64,000 nucleotides of DNA from Bacillus sp. AFS073361 (GTDB taxonomy: Bacteria > Bacillota > Bacilli > Bacillales > Cytobacillaceae), in contig NZ_NUZU01000031.1 of NCBI RefSeq assembly GCF_002567005.1, positions 100,525 through 164,524 of the forward strand, read 5' to 3'. Under the pieces are notes generated by a model. That model made no database searches and was not told the origin of the DNA. It worked only from the letters and a program-made list of their open reading frames with translations. Shown piece after piece: positions 17,447 through 26,519 of the stretch. Made by a program: the position numbers and the translations under genes. Each line of letters opens with the position of its first letter. The first letter of the stretch is position 1.

Positions 17447-19015
17447 TTAAAGTTTTCTAGATTTTAGTTTAGCTTGAGTAAATAATAACAGGTAATCGAA
17501 TCCACCAGCTTTTGAATCAGTCCCTGACATGTTGAATCCGCCAAATGGATGGGCACCAACTAATGCACCCGTACACTTTTTATTAATGTAAAGATTTCCA
17601 CAATGCATGTTTTCAAGGGCATACTGAATTCGTCCCTCATTTTGCGAGTGATAAGCACCTGTTAATCCATAATCGGTATCATTATAGATCTCAATCGCTT
17701 CCTGCCAGTCGGCTGCTTTCGTAAGGGCAAGGACAGGACCAAAGATTTCCTCCTGCATGATCCGGGCTTTTGGCTGAACATCCGCAATAACGGTTGGTTC
17801 AATGTAGAAGCCGTTCCCCTCTGCTCTAGAGCCGCCTGTAAGCAATCGGCCTTCTGTTTTACCAATTTCGATATAGCTCATAATTTTATCTACTGATTTT
17901 TGGTCGATTACTGGTCCAACTGCAAAGTTCTCTTCAGGAAGGCCCACCGTTAGATTCTTCGTTAACTCTGTTACTTTCTCAACCACTTCCTCATAAACGG
18001 ATTCGACAATAATCGCTCGAGAACCAGCGGAACATTTTTGTCCTTGGAAGCCAAAAGCGGAAGCGACAATCGCCGCTGCTGCTGCATCTAAGTCGGCTGT
18101 TTCATCAACAACAACTCCATCTTTGCCGCCCATCTCAGCAATGACACGCTTTAACCACAATTGCCCTGGCTGAACCTTAGACGCCCTTTCATAAATTCGG
18201 CAGCCTACCGCCCGTGAACCTGTAAAGGAGATAAATCGAGTGCTTGGATGCTCAACCAAATACTCACCTACATCAATTCCATCACCTGGCAAATAGTTGA
18301 GCACGCCTGAAGGAAGACCAACCTCTTCCATTAATTCCACAAATTTGGCTGCAACCACAGGAGTAGCATCCGCTGGTTTCAAAATCACCGTATTTCCTGA
18401 GACAATGGCTGCGACAGTGGTTCCTGCCATAATCGCCAATGGGAAGTTAAACGGAGAAATAACAATCCCAACACCGAGTGGAATATACGAAATTTGATTG
18501 TCTTCTCCTTCGATGTTCACAAGCGGTTGATGAATGCTTGTCTCACTTAGGCGAAGCATTTCTCTTGCATAGAATTCCATAAAATCGATGGCTTCGGCTG
18601 TATCAGCGTCTGCTTCAGCCCAGTTCTTCCCTGATTCAAGGACAAGGTACGAAGAAAACTCATGCTTGCGCTGTCTCATTAAAGCTGCGGCTTTGAATAG
18701 ATATTCCGCACGATCTGCGGGAGCTACCTTTTTCCAAGTTTCAAAGGTTTTCAACGCTTCCTGCATCGCTTTTTCAGCTAATTCTTTATTCCCTTTGCTT
18801 ACCGACCCGATGACTTCATCCACATTTCCTGGATTAGTAGAAATGGTTTGTTCCTCAGTAACTAGCTTTTCATTGCCGATTACCAGCGGGTATTTCCTGC
18901 CTAGTTCTGTTTTCACTTTCGCAAGGGCTGCATACATTAATTGCTTATTTTCCTCGAGAGAAAAATTCGTAAAAGGCTCATTTTTAAATGGTGCATGTTT
19001 TGTTACAGTTGTCAT
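17447..19015 (-). CDS. rocA: L-glutamate gamma-semialdehyde dehydrogenase
   Basis: 522 residues, the family's usual length (about 515). It oxidises glutamate semialdehyde (P5C) to glutamate with NAD+, the second step of proline breakdown. The catalytic Cys is in [14 protein letters not shown], the general-base Glu in [10 protein letters not shown], and the NAD site FTGSRAVG is present. KNEPFTNFS near the N-terminus is typical of Bacillus RocA/PutC. The start ATG at 19015 lies 30 bp after putB, so the two form one unit. The symbol could equally be putC. Confidence 0.94.
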   Translation of the reverse strand: MTTVTKHAPFKNEPFTNFSLEENKQLMYAALAKVKTELGRKYPLVIGNEKLVTEEQTISTNPGNVDEVIGSVSKGNKELAEKAMQEALKTFETWKKVAPADRAEYLFKAAALMRQRKHEFSSYLVLESGKNWAEADADTAEAIDFMEFYAREMLRLSETSIHQPLVNIEGEDNQISYIPLGVGIVISPFNFPLAIMAGTTVAAIVSGNTVILKPADATPVVAAKFVELMEEVGLPSGVLNYLPGDGIDVGEYLVEHPSTRFISFTGSRAVGCRIYERASKVQPGQLWLKRVIAEMGGKDGVVVDETADLDAAAAAIVASAFGFQGQKCSAGSRAIIVESVYEEVVEKVTELTKNLTVGLPEENFAVGPVIDQKSVDKIMSYIEIGKTEGRLLTGGSRAEGNGFYIEPTVIADVQPKARIMQEEIFGPVLALTKAADWQEAIEIYNDTDYGLTGAYHSQNEGRIQYALENMHCGNLYINKKCTGALVGAHPFGGFNMSGTDSKAGGFDYLLLFTQAKLKSRKL

Positions 19016-19045
19016 AATTTTTCGACTCCTTTTTATGTAAAATTG

Positions 19046-19960
19046 TTATTTTAATAGATTTTTGAGAACAAACCATACATTGGCGGGTCTTTCTGCCAAC
19101 CTTCTCATAAAATAACCAAACCAGTCTACTCCGTAAGGGACATAAACTCGGACATTAAACCCTTCTTTTACAAGCTTAGCTTGAATATCCTCGCAAATTC
19201 CATAAAGCATTTGGAACTCGAATTGGTCTTTAGCTATTCGGTATTCACTGACTAACGTTTTTGTATATTCAATCATTGCTTCATCATGTGTTGCTACCGC
19301 TGTATAGTTGCCATTTAATAGATGTTGCTTAATAATCTTTTTAAAATTCTCATCGACATCTTTCTTCTCTGGAAAAGCAACCGTTGGAGACTCTTTATAT
19401 GCCCCTTTTACGAGACGCAAGTTTGCGTTCAGTTGATTTAAGTCGGCAATATCCTGTTCTGTTCTAAAAAGGTAGGCTTGAATAACAAGTCCGACATTGT
19501 CATATTCCTTCCGAAGCTCTTTATAAATATCCAAGGAAATTTGACAATGATCAAAATCTTCCATATCGATTCTGACAAAATTTTGATGTAGCTTTGCCCT
19601 ATTAAGAATTTTACGCATATTCTTCATACATAACTCTCTGCTAATATCAAGGCCAAGCGATGTCATTTTAAGTGAAAGATTGGACTTGACCCCTGCTTCT
19701 GCAATCGCATCGAGGGTTTGAATGCACATGGCCGTTGATTCCTGCGCCTCTTCTTCTGTATAAACAAATTCCCCAAGATGGTCTAAAGTAACCATTTCCC
19801 CATCACGATTTAACCTTTTCACGGAATCGATGGCAGTTTGGATCGTTTCCCCCGCTACAAATCGCCCTGCTCCAAAGCGCAAACCGTATTTTTTTGCTAG
19901 TTTGTTAGCTGATGTATTCTTCCCAAGTGATTGAAACATATTTCTCATTAATAATTCCAT
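19046..19960 (-). CDS. putB: Proline dehydrogenase
   Basis: 304 residues, the single-domain monofunctional form found in Bacillus (also called fadM/prodh). It oxidises proline to P5C using FAD and passes electrons to quinone at the membrane. Family motifs include NLSLKMTSLGLDIS, VRIDMEDFDHCQ, VIQAYLFRTEQD, LRLVKGAYKE and the C-terminal FGYFMRRLAERPAN that contacts proline and flavin. ATG at 19960 is supported by GGAGG 9 bases upstream. It is first of the putB-rocA(-putP) unit, with a SigA-like promoter at 20022-20049 carrying a dyad in its spacer. Confidence 0.94.
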   Translation of the reverse strand: MELLMRNMFQSLGKNTSANKLAKKYGLRFGAGRFVAGETIQTAIDSVKRLNRDGEMVTLDHLGEFVYTEEEAQESTAMCIQTLDAIAEAGVKSNLSLKMTSLGLDISRELCMKNMRKILNRAKLHQNFVRIDMEDFDHCQISLDIYKELRKEYDNVGLVIQAYLFRTEQDIADLNQLNANLRLVKGAYKESPTVAFPEKKDVDENFKKIIKQHLLNGNYTAVATHDEAMIEYTKTLVSEYRIAKDQFEFQMLYGICEDIQAKLVKEGFNVRVYVPYGVDWFGYFMRRLAERPANVWFVLKNLLK

Positions 19961-20021
19961 TGCTTCAAACCTCCTTCACAGAATGAACAAAAATGTTTAT
20001 CATGAAATTCCTTAACACAAT

Positions 20022-20049
20022 CTTATAACACTTTGTACAAAAGTGTCTA
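20022..20049 (-). promoter_or_regulatory. SigA-like promoter of putB with operator dyad in the spacer
   Basis: On the minus strand TAGACA (20049-20044), 16 bases, TATAAG (20027-20022). Between them lies an almost perfect dyad, ACACTTT-TGTAC-AAAGTGT style (20028-20046, one extra base). A site placed in the spacer suggests a repressor or a spacer-distorting activator. Confidence 0.55.
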
Positions 20050-20101
20050 TATTTTTTTACAATTTAAACAAAGTTGTTAACTTATTAATCCGAATATACG
20101 C

Positions 20102-20125
20102 GTTGTTTAACATTTTTTGAACAAC
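20102..20125. promoter_or_regulatory. GTTGTT...AACAAC dyad upstream of putB
   Basis: GTTGTTTAA and TTGAACAAC face each other across 6 bases, about 60 bp upstream of the putB -35. It is a candidate binding site for the regulator encoded at 13941-15635; the assignment is only positional. Confidence 0.4.
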
Positions 20126-20204
20126 ATTGTAAGAAAATCAGACATAGTTTTTCTCTATTAATAACAATCTATAAAACTTACTACTAATTTACTGGAGGTT
20201 TTCT

Positions 20205-20273
20205 TTGAAAAATGCGATAGGAAAAAAGTCTAAAGGAAAATTGATGGATTTACTTTCCACTTGCATTTCTTAA
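20205..20273 (+). CDS. Possible leader peptide (22 aa) upstream of the zincin-like gene
   Basis: TTG at 20205 sits 6 bases after GGAGG and opens a 22-codon frame ending ...DLLSTCIS. The same ending (KSKGK..DLLST.IS, then stop) is conserved upstream of the second copy of the following gene (62410-62476), although that copy has no obvious start. It could be a leader peptide or the relic tail of a former upstream gene. Function unknown. Confidence 0.35.
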   Translation: MKNAIGKKSKGKLMDLLSTCIS

Positions 20274-20314
20274 AAATAAAAAGTAAAGAGTTGGAAAGGA
20301 CGTGTTCAGATACG

Positions 20315-20743
20315 ATGCTTTATATACGAGATATTGAGAAAATCATTGAACATACATTGCTAGTGCATAAATTAACGATTGAGTATGAAATTAGCAATAC
20401 CCTGCCCGCCCCGATGAGTTTTAACGTTTCTACTAATATGATTAAATTTAACTATTTAAAAATTAATGGATATATAGCAAATATTAACTTTAAAATTAAA
20501 GAAACAGACGAAGATTGTGTTAAAATTATCCTATATCATCAGCTCGGTTATTATTTGGATTTTAAGAAAAACAAACATGATTTAAGGATCATTAAATATG
20601 GCGAGGATGATGAAAAAGCACAGCTTCTAACATTAATAGAAACGAATGCTTGGGAATATGGCAGGACTTTGGTTCCTGATAGACTATTAAATTCCTATGA
20701 TAAAGTCCGTCAATTAGACAAAATGCTGATAAAAAGCTACTAA
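20315..20743 (+). CDS. Degenerate zincin-like (ImmA/IrrE-type) protein, copy 1
   Basis: 142 residues from ATG 20315, the start conserved with its paralogue at 62516; the frame is open further upstream but that part is not conserved. The core DCVKIILYHQLGYYLDFKKNKHD resembles the HExxH helix of ImmA/IrrE-like metalloproteases (HELGHHLD), but the Glu is Gln and the second His is Tyr, so zinc catalysis is unlikely. A later IETNAWEYGR resembles the segment with the third ligand. It is followed 35 bp downstream by a membrane-anchored NERD protein, probably in the same transcript. The family resemblance is my reading of the motif and needs a profile search. Confidence 0.55.
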   Translation: MLYIRDIEKIIEHTLLVHKLTIEYEISNTLPAPMSFNVSTNMIKFNYLKINGYIANINFKIKETDEDCVKIILYHQLGYYLDFKKNKHDLRIIKYGEDDEKAQLLTLIETNAWEYGRTLVPDRLLNSYDKVRQLDKMLIKSY

Positions 20744-20778
20744 TAAAATATATGATCTGATAAATAAGGAGAAAATCA

Positions 20779-21648
20779 ATGATTTGGTTAATTATTTCCA
20801 CGTTACTAGCTGCCTCTGTCGCATGGTTAACTTATATCGTAAAAAAGGAAAAGGCTAAACAAAAAGAAATGAGAAACGACCATTTCCAAGAGCTAGAGGC
20901 TCTCAAAGAAATTCAAAGAGCCTCGATGGAAACGGCAGCAACGAAGTACGATGAGAAGATTATGAGTATGAGCGAAGCTTACCAACGTGAAATTGAGAAA
21001 CTTGTGATCGAAAATGAAGAAATACGGAAAAATTATAATAACCAAGGAGAAATCGTCACCCATCAGATACTAGAAAATTTCAAATCCGATTTAATTCGAA
21101 AAAAAATCCTTCCACCAGATGAAATGATTATCATGCCGAACATTTATATACCCGATGGAAACGGTAATACTAGGCAGATTGATCACCTTGTCTTATTATC
21201 AACTGGTATCTATGTTATAGAAACCAAATACTGGAAAGGTCACATTGTTCTGGGATTAACAAGAAATAACAGCCAGAGATTTTCTTTTTTATCAGATATA
21301 ATAGATAGTGAGAAAGAGGAAACACTGATTTTCGGAAAATCGGTGTCAGGAGAATTAACGGTAAAAACGTGTGAAAATCCAATCAGCCAGGTTCAACAGA
21401 CGGCCTTCATCTTATCCAATTATTTGGAAAGTCAAGATATAACCTCATGGATTAACACCCTTGTATTCTTTAATTACGATGTAAAAGAGCTTCACGATTG
21501 GTCGGATAACAGCATAGTACATCGGGTGGCCAACAAAGAGCAGTTACATCAGTTTTTTATCAATGAGCTTACGTCCAAAAATAGAATTTATGGTGCTTTT
21601 CAGCTTAATACGATCAAGCATCTGATCGAAAACGCGAATTACCATTGA
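20779..21648 (+). CDS. Membrane-anchored NERD-domain protein
   Basis: 289 residues: one N-terminal membrane helix (IWLIISTLLAASVAWLTYIV), a long charged coiled-coil (about 25-90), then a NERD (nuclease-related) domain. The core is NTRQIDHLVLLSTGIYVIETKYWKG, with the Asp and E-x-K of the PD-(D/E)xK-like fold. ATG at 20779 follows AAGGAG. It is downstream of the degenerate zincin-like gene and ends at the repeated hairpin at 21658. NERD proteins are thought to act on nucleic acid; with the partner gene this could be a small stress or defence module, but no activity is demonstrated. The second zincin-like copy at 62.5 kb lacks this partner. Confidence 0.75.
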   Translation: MIWLIISTLLAASVAWLTYIVKKEKAKQKEMRNDHFQELEALKEIQRASMETAATKYDEKIMSMSEAYQREIEKLVIENEEIRKNYNNQGEIVTHQILENFKSDLIRKKILPPDEMIIMPNIYIPDGNGNTRQIDHLVLLSTGIYVIETKYWKGHIVLGLTRNNSQRFSFLSDIIDSEKEETLIFGKSVSGELTVKTCENPISQVQQTAFILSNYLESQDITSWINTLVFFNYDVKELHDWSDNSIVHRVANKEQLHQFFINELTSKNRIYGAFQLNTIKHLIENANYH

Positions 21649-21657
21649 GATGCCCGT

Positions 21658-21703
21658 AAAAAAGGAGAACACCTTCGCTTCTAAACGAAAAGTGTTCTCC
21701 TTT
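21658..21703. repeat. Repeated terminator-like hairpin, copy A
   Basis: AAAGGAGAACAC, then CTTCG, a loop, CGAA, GTGTTCTCCTTT. One of four copies of the same long-stem hairpin in this window (others at 27055, 29959 and 39343). Each directly follows a short plus-strand gene or operon. Confidence 0.8.
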
Positions 21704-21768
21704 ACAATCAAATATCGATGAAATAGCGTTTTAATATTTTCAGGCTTCCTGTTCATGATCAATGTATT

Positions 21769-22827
21769 TCATTCCTCCAAAGCCCGTTCAAATGCTTTCG
21801 GGGGTGATTCCAACCACTCTTTTTGAATCAAGATATTCATACCATCATCAACAAATGCCCCAATGTTGATAAGAGTCCTAATATACAACATATCGATATC
21901 TCTTCTTGCAGTTACAGCCAATGAGTTTCCAAATGACCTTACCTTCATAGCGAACATATCCACTTTATGAAACAACATGATTTTATCTGAAAAAGGTGGA
22001 TAGGTAGATGTTGTAACTAAATGGAGTAGGTAGTCAGGTGAATGGATACTTTCAACGTGAAGTTTTTCCTTATACTGTTTTACAGCTTTATCCGTCATTT
22101 CTAGACCTCTTTTAAACAATGCCCTTATCTTGTCATCTTGAACGGTTTGATGAAAGCCCAATAATAAGGCCATACTTGTAGCATTATTCTCGATATTATC
22201 CCAAAGATGAATGATTTCTAATGCATGTAATGGCCGGACATCTCCAAAAAAACCATTTAAGAAACTTTGTTTATCAATTTTTTCAATTCCATCTGGTGTC
22301 GGGATGGTGGGAGGTTTGGCAATAAATTTATTTTCCATTAAAACATTATTAATTTGCCCTAATAGGACAGTCGTGCATTGATTACAATAAATAAAGAACT
22401 CTCGTACGTCCTCCCTCAAAATCAATGGAACTGCTACGGCGTAAAGGCTCATGCCTGCCTTTGCAGCATATTTTAAATAGTGAACATAAAATTCATCCTT
22501 GTATAAACGAGGGGCTCCAAGATTGACATCATCTTTTGTAAATCCAATTGGGATAGGAAAATTCTCCTTTTTAAAAAACTCTTCGGTCCTCTGAATGAAA
22601 TCCTTGGATAAAGCTAAGCCATTTTCTAAAAGCATCCTAATATCTTCTTCCTCACAATGTTGAAGAAAATAACTTAAAATTTGAATGGACATGCTGTTTC
22701 CCATATAGGTGGCCCAGAGTTTACCTATTTCAAATGACGTAAAAGGCTGGGTCTCATTTCCTGTTTTTGGATTTCTATTCAATGGTTTCATCACATTCAT
22801 GGGATTTAAGTGTTTATCCGTGGTCAT
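21769..22827 (-). CDS. DUF3231-family protein (two repeats)
   Basis: 352 residues with two copies of the DUF3231 helical unit. Each begins with a segment such as TSFEIGKLWATYMGNSMSIQILSYFLQHCEEEDIRMLL or LHALEIIHLWDNIENNATSMALLLGFHQTVQDDKIRALF and ends near a ferritin-like four-helix segment. The family is common in Bacillaceae, of unknown role, often with a spore link. It starts at ATG 22827 (MTTDKHLNPMN) behind AAAAGGAG. Single-gene unit; the next upstream signal on this strand is the terminator at 22960. Confidence 0.8.
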   Translation of the reverse strand: MTTDKHLNPMNVMKPLNRNPKTGNETQPFTSFEIGKLWATYMGNSMSIQILSYFLQHCEEEDIRMLLENGLALSKDFIQRTEEFFKKENFPIPIGFTKDDVNLGAPRLYKDEFYVHYLKYAAKAGMSLYAVAVPLILREDVREFFIYCNQCTTVLLGQINNVLMENKFIAKPPTIPTPDGIEKIDKQSFLNGFFGDVRPLHALEIIHLWDNIENNATSMALLLGFHQTVQDDKIRALFKRGLEMTDKAVKQYKEKLHVESIHSPDYLLHLVTTSTYPPFSDKIMLFHKVDMFAMKVRSFGNSLAVTARRDIDMLYIRTLINIGAFVDDGMNILIQKEWLESPPKAFERALEE

Positions 22828-22959
22828 AACTAATCTCCTTTTCCCGCATTTTGCTTATCTTTTCCATTGAAATAGAATTTAATTCCAACAAACATCCCCC
22901 TCAAATCAAACATTTTCTGAGAATCATTGCCGTATTGCAAAAAAAGCCAGGGTTAAAAA

Positions 22960-22998
22960 TATAAATAAAAGGCAGCTCTACTTTAGATAGAGCTACCT
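22960..22998 (-). terminator. Terminator after the kimA remnant
   Basis: AGGTAGCTCTA / TAGAGCTGCCT stem with TTTTATTTATATTTTT after it on the minus strand. It lies just past the stop of the broken second kimA copy and presumably once served it. Confidence 0.75.
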
Positions 22999-23017
22999 GA
23001 AAAAACGGTATATATTC

Positions 23018-23155
23018 TTATTTCTTTAAATGGTAAGGGACCGTCATGATAATCACGTTTTTCTGAAACAGCAAGTGAGCACCAATCAGTAAACTCGATT
23101 GATTATGAAGAATATTGTGCCAACCTTTCTTAGGGATAAATTATTGAACAAAATT
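23018..23155 (-). pseudogene. 3-prime remnant of a second kimA copy
   Basis: The reading frame gives FIPKKGWHNILHNQSSLLIG and MTVPYHLKK, nearly identical to the last 45 residues of KimA at 23588. It is preceded by an in-frame stop (FVQ-stop) and no further homology. The match also runs a little past the stop codon. It is the tail of a lost tandem duplicate; the 180 bp between it and the small gene at 23340 show nothing else. Confidence 0.8.
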
Positions 23156-23339
23156 ATTTATCATGTTCATAATGAAAGCATCTCTGAAATTTGTCTGATA
23201 TGTTTTTTTCATATATTCAAAAGAATGAAGTTACCGTAAAGTCCTTATATTTATTCCTATCTAGGAATTCAAAAAAACAATCACCTGAGATATTTTATAG
23301 ACATAAAGTATCTATAAATCCGCAGAAAGTAGTGATTGA

Positions 23340-23537
23340 ATGCCTGTTGTTATAACCGGAATGGATAGTCCCATCTATCAAGGCTTTCCTCCTCCCCTTT
23401 TTGGGGAATGGGGTCTGCCTATTATGGGGAGCCCTCCTCATAATTACTATCTAATTGGACATACCAAATATTATATAAGCCCCGGAGCTGTACCTGTTTT
23501 TCCCTATTGGGCTCCGTTTCGCTATTACACCGTGTAA
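23340..23537 (+). CDS. Small Pro/Tyr/Gly-rich hypothetical protein (65 aa)
   Basis: 65 residues (MPVVITGMDSPIYQGFPPPLF ... PFRYYTV), rich in Pro, Tyr, Gly and Phe, without a signal peptide. The composition resembles small spore-coat or crust proteins of Bacillus, but I do not recognise a family. The ribosome site is weak (AGAAAG). Its 3-prime end lies inside a perfect 14-bp-stem hairpin (23517-23545). It separates kimA from the kimA remnant, so it arrived or survived between the duplicates. Confidence 0.45.
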   Translation: MPVVITGMDSPIYQGFPPPLFGEWGLPIMGSPPHNYYLIGHTKYYISPGAVPVFPYWAPFRYYTV

Positions 23538-23545
23538 CAGCGAAA
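23517..23545 (+). other. Hairpin overlapping the 3-prime end of the small gene
   Basis: TTTCGCT-A-TTACAC and GTGTAA-C-AGCGAAA form a long stem containing the stop codon. There is no U-tract directly after, so it may stabilise the message rather than terminate it. Confidence 0.5.
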
Positions 23546-23587
23546 TGGCAAGCCTTTTTAAGAGCCCTGAAAAAACGATGTATATTC

Positions 23588-25414
23588 TTATTTTTTTAAA
23601 TGGTAAGGAACGGTCGTGATAATCACGTTTTTCCGAAACAGTAAATAGGCACGAATCAGTAAACTCGATTGATTATGAAGAATGTTGTGCCATCCCTTCT
23701 TTGGGATAAATTGCGGAATGATGACGGTGACTCGATAGTTCGCTTCACTCGCTTTATGTTCAATCGTATCAACAAATTTGGTAAGCGGATTAATGATACT
23801 TCTATAATGTGAGTGGAGCGTCACCAGTCTTACATCCGGCTGCCACTTCTTCCACTTTTCTTCAAAGTTTTTTTCGTCGTCTCTTTCAAAGGAAACATAT
23901 ACGGCAATAATTTGATCTTGAGAAAGAGATTTAGCATAGTTTATCGAATTTGCTACTACATTGGTCATGCCGGCAACAGGAACGATTAGTACATTTCCTT
24001 CAATAGGCATCAGAGGTTCACAAGTAGTGAGCCTAAGTTGGTCACCAACGGCATCATAATGCTTTCTTATTCGATGAAAGAGGTAGACAATAATCGGTAG
24101 AAAAATTAAAATTGACCAAACCTGTGAGAATTTTGTGATCAAGAACATTAATGTGACGACAAGACTAATGAGGGCACCTGTTGTATTGATAATGAATTTT
24201 GGAACCCATCCTTGTGGCTTTTCTCTCAGCCATTTAACCATCATGCCTGACTGAGACAAAGTAAATGGAAGAAACACCCCAATTGCATAAAGCGGGATAA
24301 GTGACTCTGTTTCAGCTTGAAAAGCAAGGATGAGAATAATAGAAGCAACTCCAAGTATGATGATCCCATTTGAATATCCTAATCTGTCCCCTCTAATAAG
24401 AAACATTCTTGGAATAAACTTATCCTTAGCCAGATTAACTGCCAACAACGGGAAAGCTGAATATCCAGTGTTCGCAGCGAGGATTAAGATCAATGCTGTA
24501 GTTCCTTGAATAAAGAAATAAATAAAATTCCTCCCGAAAGTTTCTTCAGCAATTTGAGAAACAACGGTTACTTCTGCTTTTGGAGAAATCCCATAATAAT
24601 AAGCTAAAAATACAATTCCTGAAAATAATACGGCAAGCAAGGCTCCCATTGCCATTAATGTTTTAGCAGCATTTTTTGGTGCAGGGTCTTTAAAATTAGG
24701 GATTGCATTCGAAATGGCTTCAACCCCTGTTAGGGCGGAACTTCCTGAAGCGAACGCTCTTAAAAGTATAAATAGACTAATTCCCGCTACAGGTGTACCG
24801 ATAGGTGTATGTAATTGAGGTGAAACCCCTCCAGTTACAATATGATACAAACCCACTCCAATTAATATAAACAATGCTACAACGAATAAGTAAACGGGGT
24901 AGGCTAATATTGAAGCAGACTCAGTTACTCCTCGTAAATTTAAAAGGGTTATAAAAATGACAAATACAATGGCAATTCCGACATTATATTGATGTAATGT
25001 AGGGAAGGCAGATGTTATAGCATCAGTCCCAGCAGACACACTTACAGCGACAGTTAGTATGTAGTCGACCAATAGTGAGCCGCCAGCTATCAAACCTGAA
25101 TTTACACCTAGATTGCTCTTGGAAACTACATAAGCTCCACCCCCATGAGGATAAGCAAAGATGATTTGCCGATAAGACAGTATAAGGGCTGTTAAAAGAA
25201 TTAATACACCAACTGCGATAGGAATGGAATACCAAAATGCAGCTGAACTCACCGTAATTAATACGATCAAAATTTGTTCTGGCCCGTATGCTACCGAAGA
25301 TAGCGCATCAGACGAAAGGATTGCTAAGGCTTTGGTTTTATTAAGTTTCTGTTCTCCCAATTCATGGGATTTCAAAGGACGTCCAATTAAAAACCTTTTT
25401 AATGCTGAAAACAT
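23588..25414 (-). CDS. kimA: High-affinity potassium/proton symporter KimA
   Basis: 608 residues from ATG 25414 (MFSALKRFLIG), chosen over the upstream TTG because GGTGGTGAG lies 6 bases before it. Twelve APC-type helices are followed by a cytosolic USP-like C-domain (from about residue 460). The N-terminus LNKTKALAILSSDALSSVAYGPEQIL and YPHGGGAYVVSKSNLG are KimA/YdaO signatures. It takes up K+ with protons; c-di-AMP binding inhibits the protein and the riboswitch upstream (25495-25712) shuts its transcription. This is one of two potassium importers in the window, the other being Kdp. Confidence 0.92.
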   Translation of the reverse strand: MFSALKRFLIGRPLKSHELGEQKLNKTKALAILSSDALSSVAYGPEQILIVLITVSSAAFWYSIPIAVGVLILLTALILSYRQIIFAYPHGGGAYVVSKSNLGVNSGLIAGGSLLVDYILTVAVSVSAGTDAITSAFPTLHQYNVGIAIVFVIFITLLNLRGVTESASILAYPVYLFVVALFILIGVGLYHIVTGGVSPQLHTPIGTPVAGISLFILLRAFASGSSALTGVEAISNAIPNFKDPAPKNAAKTLMAMGALLAVLFSGIVFLAYYYGISPKAEVTVVSQIAEETFGRNFIYFFIQGTTALILILAANTGYSAFPLLAVNLAKDKFIPRMFLIRGDRLGYSNGIIILGVASIILILAFQAETESLIPLYAIGVFLPFTLSQSGMMVKWLREKPQGWVPKFIINTTGALISLVVTLMFLITKFSQVWSILIFLPIIVYLFHRIRKHYDAVGDQLRLTTCEPLMPIEGNVLIVPVAGMTNVVANSINYAKSLSQDQIIAVYVSFERDDEKNFEEKWKKWQPDVRLVTLHSHYRSIINPLTKFVDTIEHKASEANYRVTVIIPQFIPKKGWHNILHNQSSLLIRAYLLFRKNVIITTVPYHLKK

Positions 25415-25494
25415 TAAATACTCACCACCCAATTGTGTTAATTAGTTTTATATTGCCCTAAAAAACGTAATTTCCTAAAAGCAATATTTTCAAA

Positions 25495-25712
25495 AATAAA
25501 AAAGTGCCTACAAGTCATAGTAAATAGACCTGTAGACACATCATTTTTCTCGTGTCACAAGCTCCACCTTCCTTCTCATATAACGCTTACGAGGTTAGCT
25601 GTCGGATTCGGACCTTTGAGTAGCCCTACCTTAAAAGGATTCACCCCGCGGGATAAGTAATGTCCCGCAAAAATGGTTCCCCCGTACCTAATGGTTTCAG
25701 CGATTTAGAAAT
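25495..25712 (-). ncRNA. c-di-AMP riboswitch (ydaO/yuaA) with terminator
   Basis: On the minus strand the conserved pieces appear in order: ATCGCTGAAACCATTAGGTAC, GGGGTGAATCC, AAGGTAGGGC, and the hallmark CCGACAGCTAACCTCGTAAGC. The expression platform is the stem GTGTCTACAGGTC / GACTTGTAGGCAC (25539-25504) followed by T6. High c-di-AMP should favour termination before kimA, the arrangement known from B. subtilis. A short gap separates it from the start codon at 25414. Confidence 0.93.
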
Positions 25713-25858
25713 TTGAAACTGTGTTTATATTACTCCTATGTTCAACGAATGTAAAAGAATTTTTTTCCAATAGATTAAATTCCATAAAAATGGAAATGTT
25801 AATAAAGTAAATATGCTATAGAAATATATAGTTTAGCTTATCGCATAGGAGGAATTAC

Positions 25859-25987
25859 ATGTATAAAGATAAGAATCCCTTTTTTTCTGATGAATATTTA
25901 GAGGAGTTAGCGAAAGAAATCAATCTCCAATATGGGGAGCCTATAAAAGAAAAACTGACGGATCCTATAGAAAATGATTTTGAGTAA
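25859..25987 (+). CDS. Small acidic hypothetical protein (42 aa)
   Basis: ATG at 25859 is preceded by a very strong AGGAGG. The 42-residue product (MYKDKNPFFSDEYLEELAKE ... IENDFE) is acidic and soluble. Pro-Phe-Phe and the EYLEELAKEIN helix give it the look of a small regulatory or sporulation-associated protein; I do not recognise a family. A small hairpin (25999-26015, ACCGCA/TGCGGT) follows the stop. Confidence 0.5.
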   Translation: MYKDKNPFFSDEYLEELAKEINLQYGEPIKEKLTDPIENDFE

Positions 25988-26033
25988 CACCACTTAAGAC
26001 CGCATTTTGTGCGGTTATTAATTTCTTAATCAA

Positions 26034-26393
26034 TCAAAATTCTCGGTACCCCAGTATGCCCTGTTCATTTACAAATTCCCCATTTAATATCCCCATTTCG
26101 CGTATATGTGCGCGAGTATCTTCATCACCCAAATAATGTAGTAAGGTATAGATTAGCAGAATACGTAGATCATAGTCTTTATTTTGGGGCTGATGATGAT
26201 ATTCAAGATAAGGAATGTGGGCTCGGAAATAACTTTCCCAATCTGTTTCCTCGGTTTTATCAAACAGCCGTTCTAGAACAGCAACTTCTTTATCCGTTGC
26301 TTCAATCCTAAAATCCCATTCCGATCCATCCGGTTCACTAAAAATCTCGTGAGATTGTATGTTAATATAATAGCTGTGTTTTAGTTCATTCAT
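26034..26393 (-). CDS. Conserved hypothetical cytosolic protein
   Basis: 119 residues from ATG 26393 (MNELKHSYYINIQSHEIF). GGAG lies 8 bases upstream, which decides against the earlier in-frame start at 26429. It is acidic and His/Tyr-rich (FRAHIPYLEYHHQPQNKDYDLRILLIYTLLHYLG). No catalytic motif is recognised; the pattern resembles small Bacillus proteins annotated only as hypothetical. It converges on the small gene at 25859. Confidence 0.6.
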   Translation of the reverse strand: MNELKHSYYINIQSHEIFSEPDGSEWDFRIEATDKEVAVLERLFDKTEETDWESYFRAHIPYLEYHHQPQNKDYDLRILLIYTLLHYLGDEDTRAHIREMGILNGEFVNEQGILGYREF

Positions 26394-26519
26394 AAGACCA
26401 TCTCCTATCCCTTTTTTTATGTATACCACAACTTTGAAATTCCAAAACGTTTAAGAGTACCGATTCCTCTTAATAATAGGAATATATTTTTCTACATTTC
26501 CAGCCTATTTTACTTGTAA

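Noticed and set aside
19961..20200. Sigma-54 promoter before putB
   Set aside because: No TGGCA-N-TTGC pair with 10-base GG/GC spacing on the relevant strand; a SigA-like promoter fits better.
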